Positions 44,105-55,816 of a stretch of 64,000 nt of DNA are shown piece after piece. How positions within the stretch are numbered: position 1 is the first letter of the stretch; each line of letters opens with the position of its first letter. Made by a program: the position numbers and the translations under genes. This stretch comes from Meconema thalassinum (taxonomy: Eukaryota; Arthropoda; Insecta; Orthoptera; Tettigoniidae): positions 222,664,467-222,728,466 of the forward strand of contig OX336388.2 of assembly GCA_946902985.2 (NCBI GenBank), read 5' to 3'. The notes under the pieces were generated by a model. That model had not been told where the DNA came from. It did not search any database and saw only the letters and a program-made list of their open reading frames with translations.

Positions 44105-45305
44105 GTGAAGACCCTCTGTAGCGTAAAATAAATCGTCCAAAGCCTACTGAAGAAAGTATTGCTAATCTGTGTCTCAGTCGTATCCAAGGCCTACTGAAGG
44201 GCATTCAAAGCCTACCGAAGGAAGTATTGCTAATCTGTGCCTCAGTCGTATCCAAGGCCTACCGAAGGACATCCAAAGCCTACTGAAAGACATTCAAAGC
44301 CTAATGAAGGACATCCAAGGCCTAATGAAGGAAGTATTGCTAATCTGTGCCTCAGTCGTATCCAAGGCCTACTTTTTTTTTTTTTTTTTTTAGCGTATGG
44401 CTTTTAGTGCCGGGAGTGTCCGAGGACATGTTCGGCTCGCCAATTTTGTAGCTGCTTCGAGACGGACACCCAATGGGTGAGCTACAAGTACCGTGGGGGA
44501 GGAAAGTTGGAAGGGAAGGTCGAGGAGTTGGAAGGTAGCGGCTGTGGCCTATAGTTAGAGACCAACCCCGGTATTTGCCTGGAAGGAAGATGGGAAACCA
44601 CAGAAGACCATCTTCAAGGTTGCCGGCGGGGGGATTCGAACCTCCTCGCCTCCCGGATGTGAGCGACTGCCAACAGTCATGCCGTAACGACCGCGGCTTA
44701 CTCACCCGGTCAAGGCCTACTGAAGGACATCCAAAGCCTACTGAAGGACATCAAAGGCCTAAAGAAGGAAGTATTGCTAATCTGTGCCTCAGTCGTATCC
44801 AAGGCCTACTGAAGGACATCCAAAGCCTACTGAAGGACATCCAAAGCCTACTGAAGGAGGTATTACTAATCTGTGGCTCAGTCGTATCCATGGCCTACTG
44901 AAGGACAGCCAAGGCCTACTGAAGGAAGTATTACTAATCTGTGGCTCAGTCGTATCCAAGGCCTACTGAAGGACATCCAAGGCCTACTGAAGGAGGTATT
45001 ACTAATCTGTGGCTCAGTCGTATCCATGGCCTACTGAAGGACAGCCAAGGCCTACTGAAGGAAGTATTACTAATCTGTGGCTCAGTCGTATCCAAGGCCT
45101 ACTGAAGGACATCCAAGGCCTACTGAAGGAAGTATTACTAATCTGTGGCTCAGTCGTATCCAAGGCCCACTGAAGGACATTCAAAGCCAACCGAAGGAAG
45201 TATTGCTAATCTGTGCCTCAGTCGTATCCATGGCCTGCTGAAGGACATTCAAGGCCTACTGAAGAAAGTATTGCTAATCTGTGCCTCAGTCGTATTGAAG
45301 GCCTG
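44105..45305. repeat. Two-level minisatellite (21-bp and longer units)
   Basis: Core 21-mer 'ggacatccaaagcctactgaa' and variants, punctuated by a longer spacer 'tattgctaatctgtgcctca' with 'gtcgtatcc'. The array is interrupted by the SINE-F at 44373-44710. Spacer types 'tattgc..tgcctc' and 'tattac..tggctc' cluster separately, showing local homogenisation. Confidence 0.9.
44373..44710 (-). mobile_element. SINE-F copy inserted in a minisatellite
   Basis: Reverse copy with a T19 (poly-A) tail at the left and head at the right. CAAGGCCTAC is at 44363-44372 and 44711-44720, so the target duplication coincides with the satellite repeat. The long A-tail suggests a recent insertion. Confidence 0.83.
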
Positions 45306-45644
45306 CTGTACACACGCTACACGTCACAGCCCCGCCCTAGACAAGTGGATGGTCATTCACACTCGGTGTTGAGATGCGAGCACACACAGACAATGACAGG
45401 ACTGTGCCGTCTCGGCCTGCTCCACCTTGCCACATATTGGTTACACCCTGATGTAGGGGTGGCCAGCTTTCTTCACGTCACGATAGCCAAGGATGTACAA
45501 ACTTTTAATCGATTAATTTCAGTTATCGATAAATCGCAGCAGAAAAATCGATAACGATTAATCGAATATGTGTTGAACCGAAGCATTTATGATTATGATC
45601 TTGGCTGTGTGAGCGGAATTTATGTGATAATCTGTGTAATTGTG

Positions 45645-45845
45645 GTGCCCAACTCTGTCAAGAAATTTAATTCTGGTTTGAGGGCTAGGATGGGGTACAC
45701 TTAACCACGTGAGGTAAAACTGAGAAGATATGGGTTCAATTCCCACATCAGCCAACCTAGGAGTGGTTTTCTACTCACACACACCCAAGTTCACGGGGTT
45801 GAATAACCACAATGTCCAAGCTCCTCAGATGATACAACAACAGCC
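45645..45845 (+). mobile_element. SINE-A copy, head missing
   Basis: 'caagaaatttaattctggtt', 'gggttcaattcccacatcag', tail shortened to 'acacacacccaagttcacgg'. Confidence 0.65.
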
Positions 45846-45902
45846 ACAAGAATTAGCCTACATTTCTCGACAGAGCTTAGAAACGAAACCTTACTTCACG
45901 AA

Positions 45903-46325
45903 CAGCGGCTTTGGTGGCATAGTTGGTAGCATGATGAACTGCTGTTCCCAAGATCACGGATTTAAACCCGGCCGAAGTAGTCGGATTTTTTAAGAGCGTT
46001 AAAATCCTTCAGTATGCATTCCTTCGGAGGGGGAGAAAAGTCGGCGGTCCCATGTCGTAGATTTATGGCATGTAAAAGATCCTTCCACAGACTAAACTTG
46101 TGTGAAGCTAAATTTCTAGGTTAGATTTCGCTGGAACGCTCTATCAAAGTTCCAACGTTCACCACTAGGTATCAGTGACATCTTATAGCGAAAGTGGAAC
46201 TACTGGAAATTGAACGGAACTTGTAGCTCACCCTATGAGTGTCCGCTAGAATCAGCTACAGCCTCTGGCGAGCCGAACATGTCCTCGGACACTCCCGGCA
46301 CTAAAAGCCATACGATAAATAATAA
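45903..46325 (+). mobile_element. Chimeric SINE: B head, F tail (second copy)
   Basis: Forward copy with the same join: head 'ggtggcatagttggtagcat', body through 'gaacggaacttgtagctcac', then the F terminus 'cggacactcccggcactaaa' with 'agccatacgat' and an AAATAAT tail. Confidence 0.8.
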
Positions 46326-46814
46326 AAACTCTTGAGTGACAACCAAGAATGCTAGCCACTACACCACGAGGTAATGGCATACAGGCTATTTGTGCTAGAA
46401 TGGGGGGAAGGGTAGCCCATTTGACTGCATCGCCGGATGAAGGTGACTATATCCCTATCTTTGTCTTGGTGTTCGTACTTACAATAAGCTAAGCAATGAG
46501 CATTCTCCGTGGACGATGTCTTCCCTATTATCAGACGCAATATCAGCTTACTCATGTAGTCATATCCGCTATGCAGCGGAAGAGACCCGACCATCTACAT
46601 CTTAGGAACAACTCGAGCACTCATGCTAGTGGGGTTGCCTTCCCTTGGACATAACAGATACAGCACGTATAGCGATCAAAATAACGTATTTGCTTTTACG
46701 TCCCTTAAAACTGTTCCAAACTCAGAGACACCGGGTTGGAGAAACGTTATCCAAAACGTGATCTTAAAAACGTACATCCTTGAAACAAGAGTTGAAGTTG
46801 AGAAACCTAGGTAA

Positions 46815-46820
46815 ATTGAA

Positions 46821-46859
<39 letters not shown>

Positions 46860-46860
46860 A
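46815..46860. repeat. (AAAT)n microsatellite
   Basis: About 11 AAAT units directly at the end of the 46861 element. A second AAAT tract (47228-47275) lies at its other end. Confidence 0.95.
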
Positions 46861-47228
46861 TACGAGCCTTACAGTAGTCACATATGATGTGTAACATCTG
46901 ACATGTTATCCTACCTTGAAGTTGTTACCGTTTATATTATCCTTCACATTCATCAACACACAAAAAATCTTTTTATTTTTTACACTCTCATAATAGGCTA
47001 CATAATAATTCCAGGACTCTCTTTTTTTTCTTCACTGCCTTCTTGATATTTCTACTCTCGCACTGCCTTCTTGATACTCTGCTGTTACAAAGTAATCAGT
47101 ATGTGATAAACATTCCACATGGTACCACTGCTACCACTTCCGTCCGATCCACTTCCGTCCCATTTTTCAAAATCACTCCCACAAAAATATCCAGCAACCG
47201 AGTGGAAAGATGTTACACATCAAAAATT
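46861..47228 (-). mobile_element. Palindrome-ended element family, copy 2
   Basis: Same ends as at 34443. The minus-strand start encodes a short GYFCGSDFEKWDG-like peptide next to the end, comparable with copy 3. Confidence 0.6.
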
Positions 47229-47380
47229 AAATAAATAAATACATGAATAAATAAATAAATAAATTAATTAATTAATTTCATGGATGGCTAACAGTGAGGT
47301 TCGATCGCTTTCATTTTTCGAATCCAGGGATAGCCTGGCCAAATGACTTTGACTAACCATCACGGTCACTACTACTAGAA

Positions 47381-47435
<55 letters not shown>

Positions 47436-47436
<1 letters not shown>

Positions 47437-47735
47437 AACAATAACCCCTGGCACTACAGCCCATGAGGGCCTAGGCCTACCAAGCGATCACTGCCCAGCC
47501 ATTTGGCCTGCAGATATTGGGGTGACGTGTAGTCAGCGCGTCGGGTCCCCTCGGCCGTTAATCTTGGGTTTTAGTGACCGGGACACTACCTCACTATCAG
47601 ACAGCTATTCAATTGTGAGTGCACCCCATTCCAGCCCACACGCCAGTTTCTAAAAATTCCTGACGGAGCCGGGAATCGAACCCGGGGTCTCCGGGTGAGA
47701 GGCAGGCACGCTAACCCAACACCACGGGGCCGGCA
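47436..47735 (-). mobile_element. SINE-G (tRNA-Glu-like) in an (AAT)n tract
   Basis: On the minus strand the head is GCCGGCCCCGTGGTGTTGGG, with loop CTCTCAC (Glu) and a strong T-arm CCCCGGGTTCGATTCCCGG; body and 'ttattgtttttattt' tail. (AAT)n lies on both sides, so it inserted into the microsatellite. It has the best-preserved T-arm of the SINE heads here. Confidence 0.8.
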
Positions 47736-47753
47736 ATAATGATAATAATAATG

Positions 47754-47804
<51 letters not shown>

Positions 47805-47805
<1 letters not shown>

Positions 47806-48398
47806 GAGAGAATTTCAAAATTACAGAAGGCCTACAGCATAGACTCACCTGGTACAGATACAACAACAACATTTCTAAGAACGCAAAATAAGAATATTAG
47901 GCTACAGCACAGTAATCAAACCTGAAGCACTATACACCTCGGAAACATTGTTCATTGGAGGAAGATCTCTCATTAAATACATAGAGAAACAAGAAAGGAA
48001 AATATTGAGGAAAACCCTTGGTCCAGTCTGCTCAGAAGGAAACTGGAAAGATCACTGACACCTTCAGGAAAAGGCGATTGTAGTTCTACGGTCACATTCT
48101 CAGAATGAACAATGACAGGCTCACCAAAAGGATTCTCAACCTCGCTCTCTGAATGAAAGTCAAGAACAAGTGGCTTAGTGAAATAGAAAAAGACCTTCAA
48201 GAAATTGTCATTCAGAGGAAAATATACAAGATGGACTCCAGTTCAGAGCATTAATCAACAACCATGATTTCTCTGAGAATATTACTTCCATGACCAAGAA
48301 ATCATGGACTGTAGGACGGAGGAAGATTTTCAGGGGAGAAGAAAAAAAACATCATGAGCAAAATAAGTTTTACCGCGCTCCACAACTTTTCGATGTAC
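47805..48398 (+). pseudogene. LINE-2 C-terminal fragment
   Basis: Plus-strand translation contains FYGHILRMNNDRLTKRILNL near 48080-48140, then a degraded basic end. It is followed directly by (AAT)n at 48398-48430, the 3' tail seen in this family. Several stops; inactive. Confidence 0.72.
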
Positions 48399-48431
<33 letters not shown>

Positions 48432-48746
48432 CCTGTTGGCACAGAGTGATCGTGAGAACCAATGAAGAGGAGAGGTTGAGCTCCTCGCTCGGCCGGAAGA
48501 CTGCCATAACTCAGAGTAATGGAGTAACAGTGTTTACATAATGCATGTTGGACAACCCCACTATTTATTTGACTACAAGTGTATCGTGGAGCGCTACCCT
48601 CCCCCCTCCTCCACCCTCCCTCCCCCTCTAGCAGGCCTCTCATAGTATAGTGCGGTCAACAAGTTCCCAGACACTGCACCAAACTTCTATCCACACCATA
48701 CAGGCAATCGCCACGGAGGATTAGATCATGAGTACAGACCATTGTA

Positions 48747-49074
48747 GCCTCCTTGGCTTAGGTGGCAGCACGCCGGCCTCTCACCGCTGGATCCGGGTTC
48801 AAATCCTGGTCACTCCATGTGAGATCTGTGCTGGACAAAACGGAGGCAGACAGGTTTTTCTCCGGGTACTCCGGTTTTCCCTGTCAAAAATTTGATTCCA
48901 TCAACACTCTCCACTATCATATCATTTGTCAGACATTTAATCATTGCCTCAGAGGAGTGCAACAGACTTCGGCAGCCGGCACAGTTCATATCCTCGCCGC
49001 TAGATGGGGGCTTCATTCATTCCATTCCCTGACCCGGTCGGTCGACTGGAAGCAGGCTGTGGATTTTCACTTTC
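48747..49074 (+). mobile_element. SINE-C, near full length
   Basis: Imperfect duplications agtacagaccattgta / agtacaaaccattata (48731-48746, 49075-49090). Head and end as in the 43547 copy. Confidence 0.88.
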
Positions 49075-49097
49075 AGTACAAACCATTATAGGTGGAA

Positions 49098-49475
49098 GGT
49101 CTGTCTGTTGGGTAGTCAGCACGAAGGCTGGTTGGATCCTCAAAAAGTACCGCCGCGCCGTTAGGTTATGTGAGTAGATACCCACAAAAACGCAAGACGT
49201 ACTAGGCAAGAAGAGAAGTGAGGTAGTTTGCCATTGCTTTCCTCGCTGAGTCAGAACAGCAGTACTAACCTTATGAGTAGAACCTTTCACAGCATCCACA
49301 GTCACTGACTGTGCCCTGAATGTCATTACTAAGCCCCACCCATACCTCAGTAGCTTCCATATAATCACAGCCATGAGTGAGGCTGAGTCATCAGGGAGAA
49401 GCCACATTTTACTCTAGCCTGTGCCAACAGACAAATGCAAATGTACTGCATTCATCAAGAGATGGCAAACAGGCC
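49098..49475 (-). mobile_element. Dispersed VNTR-type element, single unit
   Basis: Reverse relative of 16163-16880: (GTCT) end, 'gggtagtcagcacgaaggct', 'cctcgctgagtcagaacagc', one unit only ('ccctgaatgtcattactaag' to 'tagcctgtgccaac'), then 'catcaagagatggcaaac'. Confidence 0.83.
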
Positions 49476-50253
49476 AAAGGTGGAAGGTAAAGAATGATAA
49501 TGTCATGAACCACGGACTATACTGGCATAGGCCTATCGTCATTGATAAGACCATAAATGCGAAGTGACCAGACCTAGTCCTCATAGGGAAAATAAAGTTT
49601 GGATCTCATTGACATTGCTGTTCCCTTCAATATAAATTTATCCAAAACTTACGCCCTAAAGATCAAAGAATATTATAATCTAGATTTAGCTAAGGAAATG
49701 AACAAACGTGGAAAATAGTTAAGGTTATGAACAAGCTCCAGATTTAATTAATAATAATTCCTTGAAAAATAGGCGTAATTAAACGAAAAATAGGTTTTAT
49801 TTTGAAATATCCAAGACCATGTCCTAGTTCGTAAAGACTTCAGACACTTGTAAAGACTCAGATTATGTTTTGTTTTGTTATTGTTATCATAAGATGTAAA
49901 GTAAGAATTTAAATAAACTTCCTAATGTTTTCTTTTTTCCCCTCAAAAAACTTGTAAGGTACTAGCATAAAGAAATAAAAAACACTAAAATAAACTTTCT
50001 TTTCATTTATCCCTCTATATTGGATTTTTGTGGAACTTCTAGTGGACTCTATATTAACCACCTGTCATGAGGACAGTTGATGCTTTCAAAGATGCTGATA
50101 GTTGAATATTTCAGCCAAATTTCGGAGAATTTTCCTGCCGAAGTGCTAGTATTTCTAAAAATGAAATTTTATATAGGCTACTTGACGTAATGCAATGGAT
50201 AAAATTTTAGACAATTTAAAACTAAAAGAACATTAACAATTAAAGTGTAAAAA
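49476..50253. other. Unassigned AT-rich DNA left of the Helitron
   Basis: No recognisable frame or repeat. 'gtaaagacttcagacacttg' and 'gtaaagactcagattatg' make a short local duplication. Confidence 0.45.
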
Positions 50254-50275
50254 TCTAATATATAAAAGTGAAAGT

Positions 50276-50345
50276 CTGTATGTATGTATGTATGTATGTA
50301 TGTATGTATGTATGTATGTATGTATGTATGTATGTATGTATGTAT
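50276..50345. repeat. (TATG)n microsatellite at the Helitron 5' end
   Basis: About 17 tandem TATG copies just after the Helitron start, a common feature of insect Helitron 5' ends. The open frames through it are low-complexity YVCM/YIHT artefacts. Confidence 0.95.
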
Positions 50346-50759
50346 ATATGTTGGTTCCGTATACAAATCTACACCGTTCCACCAATCTCAACCATATTTT
50401 GCATACACATAGTTTAGGACCCAGAAGGAACCGCTGGCTACATGAATTTTCGATAGTCTTTCTCATTCTTCTGATTTCGGCCCTTTTTCACTCAAAAACA
50501 GGCTAATCAAATCATAAAATATACTCATGAAGGAATGGCAAGGCAGATAGTTTCCATGGCAACATAGCTCAAGTCGAGACACGGCCGTCTGGATGCCAAT
50601 TGCGCTCTGCACTACCGGTATAGAAAATGAGGATCTTTACTTGAAATCCCGTTAGTTACTCAACTGCTCACACAGCACTGTCAACCGAGTATAGCATAAC
50701 AAAGACTTGACACTATCTACTAGATATTTGTCAAATACCACTCACTCACTCACTCACAC

Positions 50760-53700
50760 ATTCATCACGAAATCTCAGAACCCACCCAACGGATTGGAAT
50801 GAAATTTGGTATGCAGCTTACTCAAGGGCCGCAAACGCCCACTAAGAAAGGATTTTTGGATATTCAGGTTGTAAAGGGGTGTTAAGGGGGTAGACCTGCA
50901 TTTCATCGAATAGCAATATCTCCCGATTGGTTTCACTGGGGGATGTGATACTCGGCATATAAACTCATCATTAAAAATAAGAAGACATGTGTCTGAGGGT
51001 TTTTCGATGTGGCGTATATTATGAGGTGAAAGGGGTGAAAAGTGGGGGTTGAAAGATTCCTAACGGAGCCTGTATCTCATAAACGACATAGGCGAGGAGT
51101 TTGAAACTCAGCGGGAAAAAATCAGCATAAAAAATAAGTAAATAGGTGTTTGACCGTTTTTTTTTTCATAAATCCAATTTAAGGGGCCTATGGCGAGGGG
51201 TGAAATTCTGTGTAAAAAAAAAACAGGAAAGAAAGTGTCCTAACCGATTGACTCACTCGCTCTTCAAACTCAGGGGGAAAAACTGCTTAAAAATAAGTAT
51301 AACTTATATGTGTTCGACAGTTTTTTTTTGATAAACCAAATTAAGGGGTTCATCGGGAGGGATGAAATTCTGAAGAAAAAAATTGAAAGAAAATGTCCTG
51401 ACTCACTCACCCACTCATCATCGCCCACCCAAAAATATTGAAGTTGGAAACATGTCAATTTCGGGATATGTTCGTTGTATGTCAAAACCATACACTAAGG
51501 GAGGATTTTTGAATATTCAGGCTCTAAAGGGGTCTTAAGGGGGTTAAACCTGCATTTTATTGAATAACAATATCTCACGAGTGGTTTCATTTGTGGATGT
51601 GATACTCGGCATATAAACTAATCATTAAAAATAAGCAGACATGTGTCTAAGGGTTTTTCGATGTGGTGTATTATTATGAGGTGAAAGGGGTGAAAATTGG
51701 GGGTTGAAGGATTCTTAACGAAGCGTGTAGGCCTATCTCCTAAACGACATAGGCGAGAAATTTGAAACTCGGCGAAAAAAAATCAGCTTAAAAAATAAGT
51801 AAGTCGGTGTTCCACATTTTTTTCATAAATTAATTTAAGGAGCCAATGGGGTGGGGTGAAATTCTGGGGGGGAAAAGGAGAGAAAGTGTCCTAACTGACT
51901 GACTAACTCACTCAATCATCAAACTCAGGGGAAAAAGACAGCTTAAAAAATAAGTTAATAGGTGTTCAAGCGTTTTTTCATCAATCCAATTTAAGGGGCC
52001 CATGGGGAGGGGTGATATTCTGGTAAAAATAATTGAAAGAAAATGTCCTGTCTGACTCATTCACTCGTCACGCCCAGCGAAAACTATTAAAGTTAGAAAC
52101 ATGAAATTTTGGGAATATGTTCGGTGTATATCGAAAACGTCAACTAATGAATGATTTTTGTTATTCGGGTTTTAAAGAGGTGTTAAGGGGGTAACGTGCA
52201 TTTCATTGAATAACGATATCTCATGAGTTGTTTCTTTGGGGATGTGATATTCGGTATATAAGCTAATCATTAAAAGAATCAGACATATGTCTAAGGGTTT
52301 ATCGATGAGGTGTATATTACGAGGTGAAAGGGGTGAAAATTGGGGGTTGAGGGATTCTTAACGGAGCGTGTATCTCTTAAACGACATAGGCGAGAAGTTT
52401 GAAATTCGGCGGGAAAAAACAGCTTAAAATATAAGTAAATAGGTGTTCGACCGTTTTTTCATAAATCCAATTTAAGGGGCCCTTGGAGAGAGGTGAAATT
52501 CTGGGGGGAAAACAGGAAAGAAAGTGTCCTAACTCACTCACTCATCAAACTCAGGGGGGAAGAAGAGCTCAAAAATAAGTAAATAGGTGTTCGACCGTTT
52601 TTTTTCATAAATCCAATTTAAGGGGTTCATGAGAGGGGTGAAATTCTGAAAAATAATTGAAAGAAAATGTCCTGACTTACTCACTCATCATCCCCCAGCG
52701 ACAATTATTGAAGTTATAAACATGACATTAAGGGGCTATGTTCGTTGTATGTTGAAAACGTCCACTAAGGAAGGAATTTTGGATATTTAGGTTCTAAAGG
52801 GGTGTTAAGGGGGTAGACTTGCATTTAATTGAATAACAATATCTCCCGAATGATTTCCTTTGGGATGGGATACTAGGCATATAAACTCATCATTAAGAAT
52901 AAGAAGACACATGTCTGAGGGTTTTTCGATGTGGTGTATATTATGAGGTGTATGTGTGAAAAGTGAGTGTTGAAGGATTCTTAACGGAGCAAGTATCTCT
53001 TAAAAGACAGAGGCAAAAAGTAAGAATCTCAGGGAGAAAAATCAGATTGAAAACGTAGTAGATAGGTGTTCGATCGTTTTTTCATAATCCAATTTAAGGG
53101 GCTCATGGAGAGGGATGAAATTCTGGGGAAAGAAGTCCACTAAGGAAGGATTTTTGGATATTCACTCATCATCCCCCAGCAAACCTATTGCAGTTAGAAA
53201 CTTGAAATTTTGGGGATATGTTCGTTGTTTGTCGAAAAAGTCCACTAAGGATGGATTTTTGGATATTCATGTTCTGAAGGGGTGTTAAGGGGGTTAAACT
53301 TGCATTTCATTGAACAACAATATCTCACGAGTTGTTTCATTTGGGGATGTGATATTCGGCATACAAACTAATCATTTAAAATAAGCAGATATATGTCTAA
53401 GGGTTTATCGATATGGTGTATATTATGAGGTGAAAGGGGAGAAAATTGGGGGTTGAAGGATTCTTAACGGAGCGTGTACTGTATCTCTTATTCAACATAG
53501 GCGATAAGTTTGAAATTCAGCGGAAAAAGCAGCTTAAAAATAAGTAAATAGGTGTTCGACCATTTCTTCATAAATCCAATTTAAGGGGCCCATGGGGAGG
53601 AGTGAAATTCGGGGGGGGAACAGGAAAGAAGGTGTCCTAACTGATTGACTTACTTACTCACTTATCAAACTCAGGGGGAAAACAGCTTTAAATAAGTAAA

Positions 53701-54480
53701 TAGGTGTTCGACCGTTTTTTTTTTCATAAATCCAATTTAAGGGGTTCTTGGGGAGGGGTGAAATTCTCAAATATTAATGAAAGAAAATGTCCTGACTGAC
53801 TCACTCACTCATCATCGCCCAGCAAAAATTATTGAAGTTAGAAACATGAAATTTTGGGGATAAGTTCGTGGTATGTCGAAAACGTCCACTAAGGAAAGAG
53901 TTTTGGATATTCAGGTTCTAATGAGGTGTTAAGGGGGTAAACGTGCATTTCATTGAATAACAATATCTCATGAGTGGTTTCATTTGGGGATGTGATACTT
54001 GGCATATATACTAATCATTTAAAATAAGCTGACACATGTCTAATGGTTTTTCGATGTGGTGTATATTATGAGGTGAAAGGGATGAAAAGTGGGGGTTGAA
54101 AGATTCCGAACGGAGCGTGTATCTCTTAAACGACATAGACGAGGAGTTTGATTTTCTCCGAGTTCCAATCACCTTAAAAATTAATAAATGAATAAATAAT
54201 TAAAATAAGTAGATGTTCGACCGTTTTTTTTTTCATAAATCCAATTTAAGGGGCATATGGGGAGGGGTGAAATTCTGGAATAAAAACGTCCACTAAGGAA
54301 GGATTTTTGGATGTTCACTCTCATCGACCAATCAAAACTATTGAAGTTAGAAGAAGGGGATATGTTTGTTGTGTGTCGAAAATGTCTACTAAGGAGGGAT
54401 TTTTGGATATTCAGGTTCTAAAGGGGTGTTAACGGGGTTAAACCTGCATGTCATTGAATAACAATATGACACGACTATGA
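50760..54480. repeat. ~650-bp tandem array inside the Helitron
   Basis: The marker 'ggatttttggatattcag' and its variants recur near 50849, 51503, 52153, 52771, 53252, 53901 and 54398, giving spacings of about 654, 650, 618, 481, 649 and 497 bp. Each unit contains a doubled sub-block ('ttcgaccgttttttcataaa' to 'gaggggtgaaattctg'), so the array has two levels. Short units lack one sub-block. Runs of 'actcactcactcat' separate blocks. No conserved reading frame persists. Confidence 0.88.
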
Positions 54481-55159
54481 CGCGAGCGAAGCGAGGCTAA
54501 AAATGAGATGGTGTGTGTCTGTGTATTACTCAATCACGCAAGAACCACAGGTCCGACTTACATGAATTTTACATGAAAGTAGCTGATTTAACTGGTTAAC
54601 ATATAGGCTACTTTTGATTTCAATACTTTGCACTATGGCGACCATTTTAGTGACGTCACTACACCATTTGGTTTCAAACTTTCATATTTCCATTTCAAAT
54701 AAAAAGTGAACGCTAAGAAATAGCAAATTTTTGATGGCATATACGAGGTTTAAAATTACATTTTCTATCCGAAAGGTATCTCCAACGGTTAGCGAGTAAA
54801 ACCTAAATTTGTGCTATAAAACACGGTCAACGCCGAACGGTGTAGTTGGACAAAATGTTCCATCCTTAATCTCCCTCTGCGCAGCGCCTCGCCTATCCCC
54901 TGTTTTAACTGTCACTTTCACATTTTAATTTATTTATGACGCGTAGCGAAGCACGGGTACTTCAGCTAGTGAAATATAAATCTAGAAATAACAATTATAT
55001 AAAAAATTACAATAAAAGAAATATATAAATTTAAACAATAAACATAAGTATAAAAGAATTATAAATATAATTGTAAAAATCAATTTGAAATTAGTTAATT
55101 AAAGAATTCAATATAAATATCAAAATTAAATCTTTAAGAACATAAATTGAAAATTAACA

Positions 55160-55775
55160 AGAAATTCCGTGACGAACTAAAGAGCCTACTTTTCTTAAAA
55201 TTTAAAATTCATATCAATGATTAATCTACTGTATATGGATCTATCTAGAATAATGACGAAATTAAGTTGGTAATATCGAAATTTCTAATTAGTTCGAAAT
55301 ACTGTATACTTGGCATAATGTAGCCTAATAGATCACTAAAGTTGGCAGCCCTGGTGACTGAATATATTCTTAGTTCCATCTCTTAGGGTATAGAATATAA
55401 CATTTGGTTGAAGTCCAATGAATAGCATGGACGTTACATGCAGTTAAACATTGGATCTAACAGCGCGCGTAAAATCATGTTGGCAAAAATGACATACAGT
55501 CATGTATTGGTCAGAAATAATCTGAAATTTTTCAGCAGTTGGTAGCACTGACATCATTTTCAAATATGGCCGTGAGATATTCAGGTATAGATCTTTACTC
55601 CTACTAAATTTTGTTTCGATTGCTGTAGCCGTTTAGGAGTTGATAGTGGGGCGGAGGGGGGGGGGGGGACAAACACACAGCCAGCCAGACAGACAGACAG
55701 ACAGACACACATTTGCCCGATCTCATAAGTCTACTTTTTCCTCATTTTTTCAAAATGTGAAAAGTAGGCTAAAAA
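55160..55775 (+). mobile_element. Helentron/HINE-like element, copy 3, internally deleted
   Basis: Shares both ends with the copies at 13158 and 27384 and matches the latter closely up to about 55525. It then jumps to the common 3' part (poly-G, GACA tract, GAAAAGTAGGCT), so the ~292-bp units are missing. Confidence 0.68.
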
Positions 55776-55816
55776 TAAATATATAAACATTAACATGAGA
55801 AACAACAAAAAAAATT

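Larger units (their letters stand above)
50254..54969 (+). mobile_element. Helitron, 4.7 kb, non-autonomous, filled by a tandem array
   Basis: The 5' end begins TCTAATATATAAAAGTGAA followed by a (TATG)n tract; the 3' end is ...CGGGTACTTCAGCTAG. Host A precedes and host T follows, the A^T insertion expected of Helitrons (5' TC, 3' CTRR, no inverted repeats, no target duplication). A GC-rich 'gcgtagcgaagcacggg' segment lies just upstream of the 3' CTAG, where family members carry a hairpin. No Rep/helicase frame is visible, so it is non-autonomous. Most of the interior (50.75-54.48 kb) is a tandem array. Confidence 0.82.

Noticed and set aside
44105..45305. CRISPR array
   Set aside because: Repeats lack unique spacers, both repeat levels vary, and the context is eukaryotic transposon DNA.
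47640..47735. Functional tRNA-Glu gene on the minus strand
   Set aside because: Good T-arm and CTC loop, but no acceptor pairing at the 3' side and a SINE body follows.
50178..50466. Small proteins rich in YIHT or YVCM
   Set aside because: They translate the (TATG)n microsatellite at the Helitron start.
54480..54520. A separate Helitron 3' end at 'gacgcgagcgaagcgaggctaa'
   Set aside because: The GC-rich palindrome and CTAA look similar, but spacing to the end is too short and no matching 5' end was found; kept as part of the larger Helitron.
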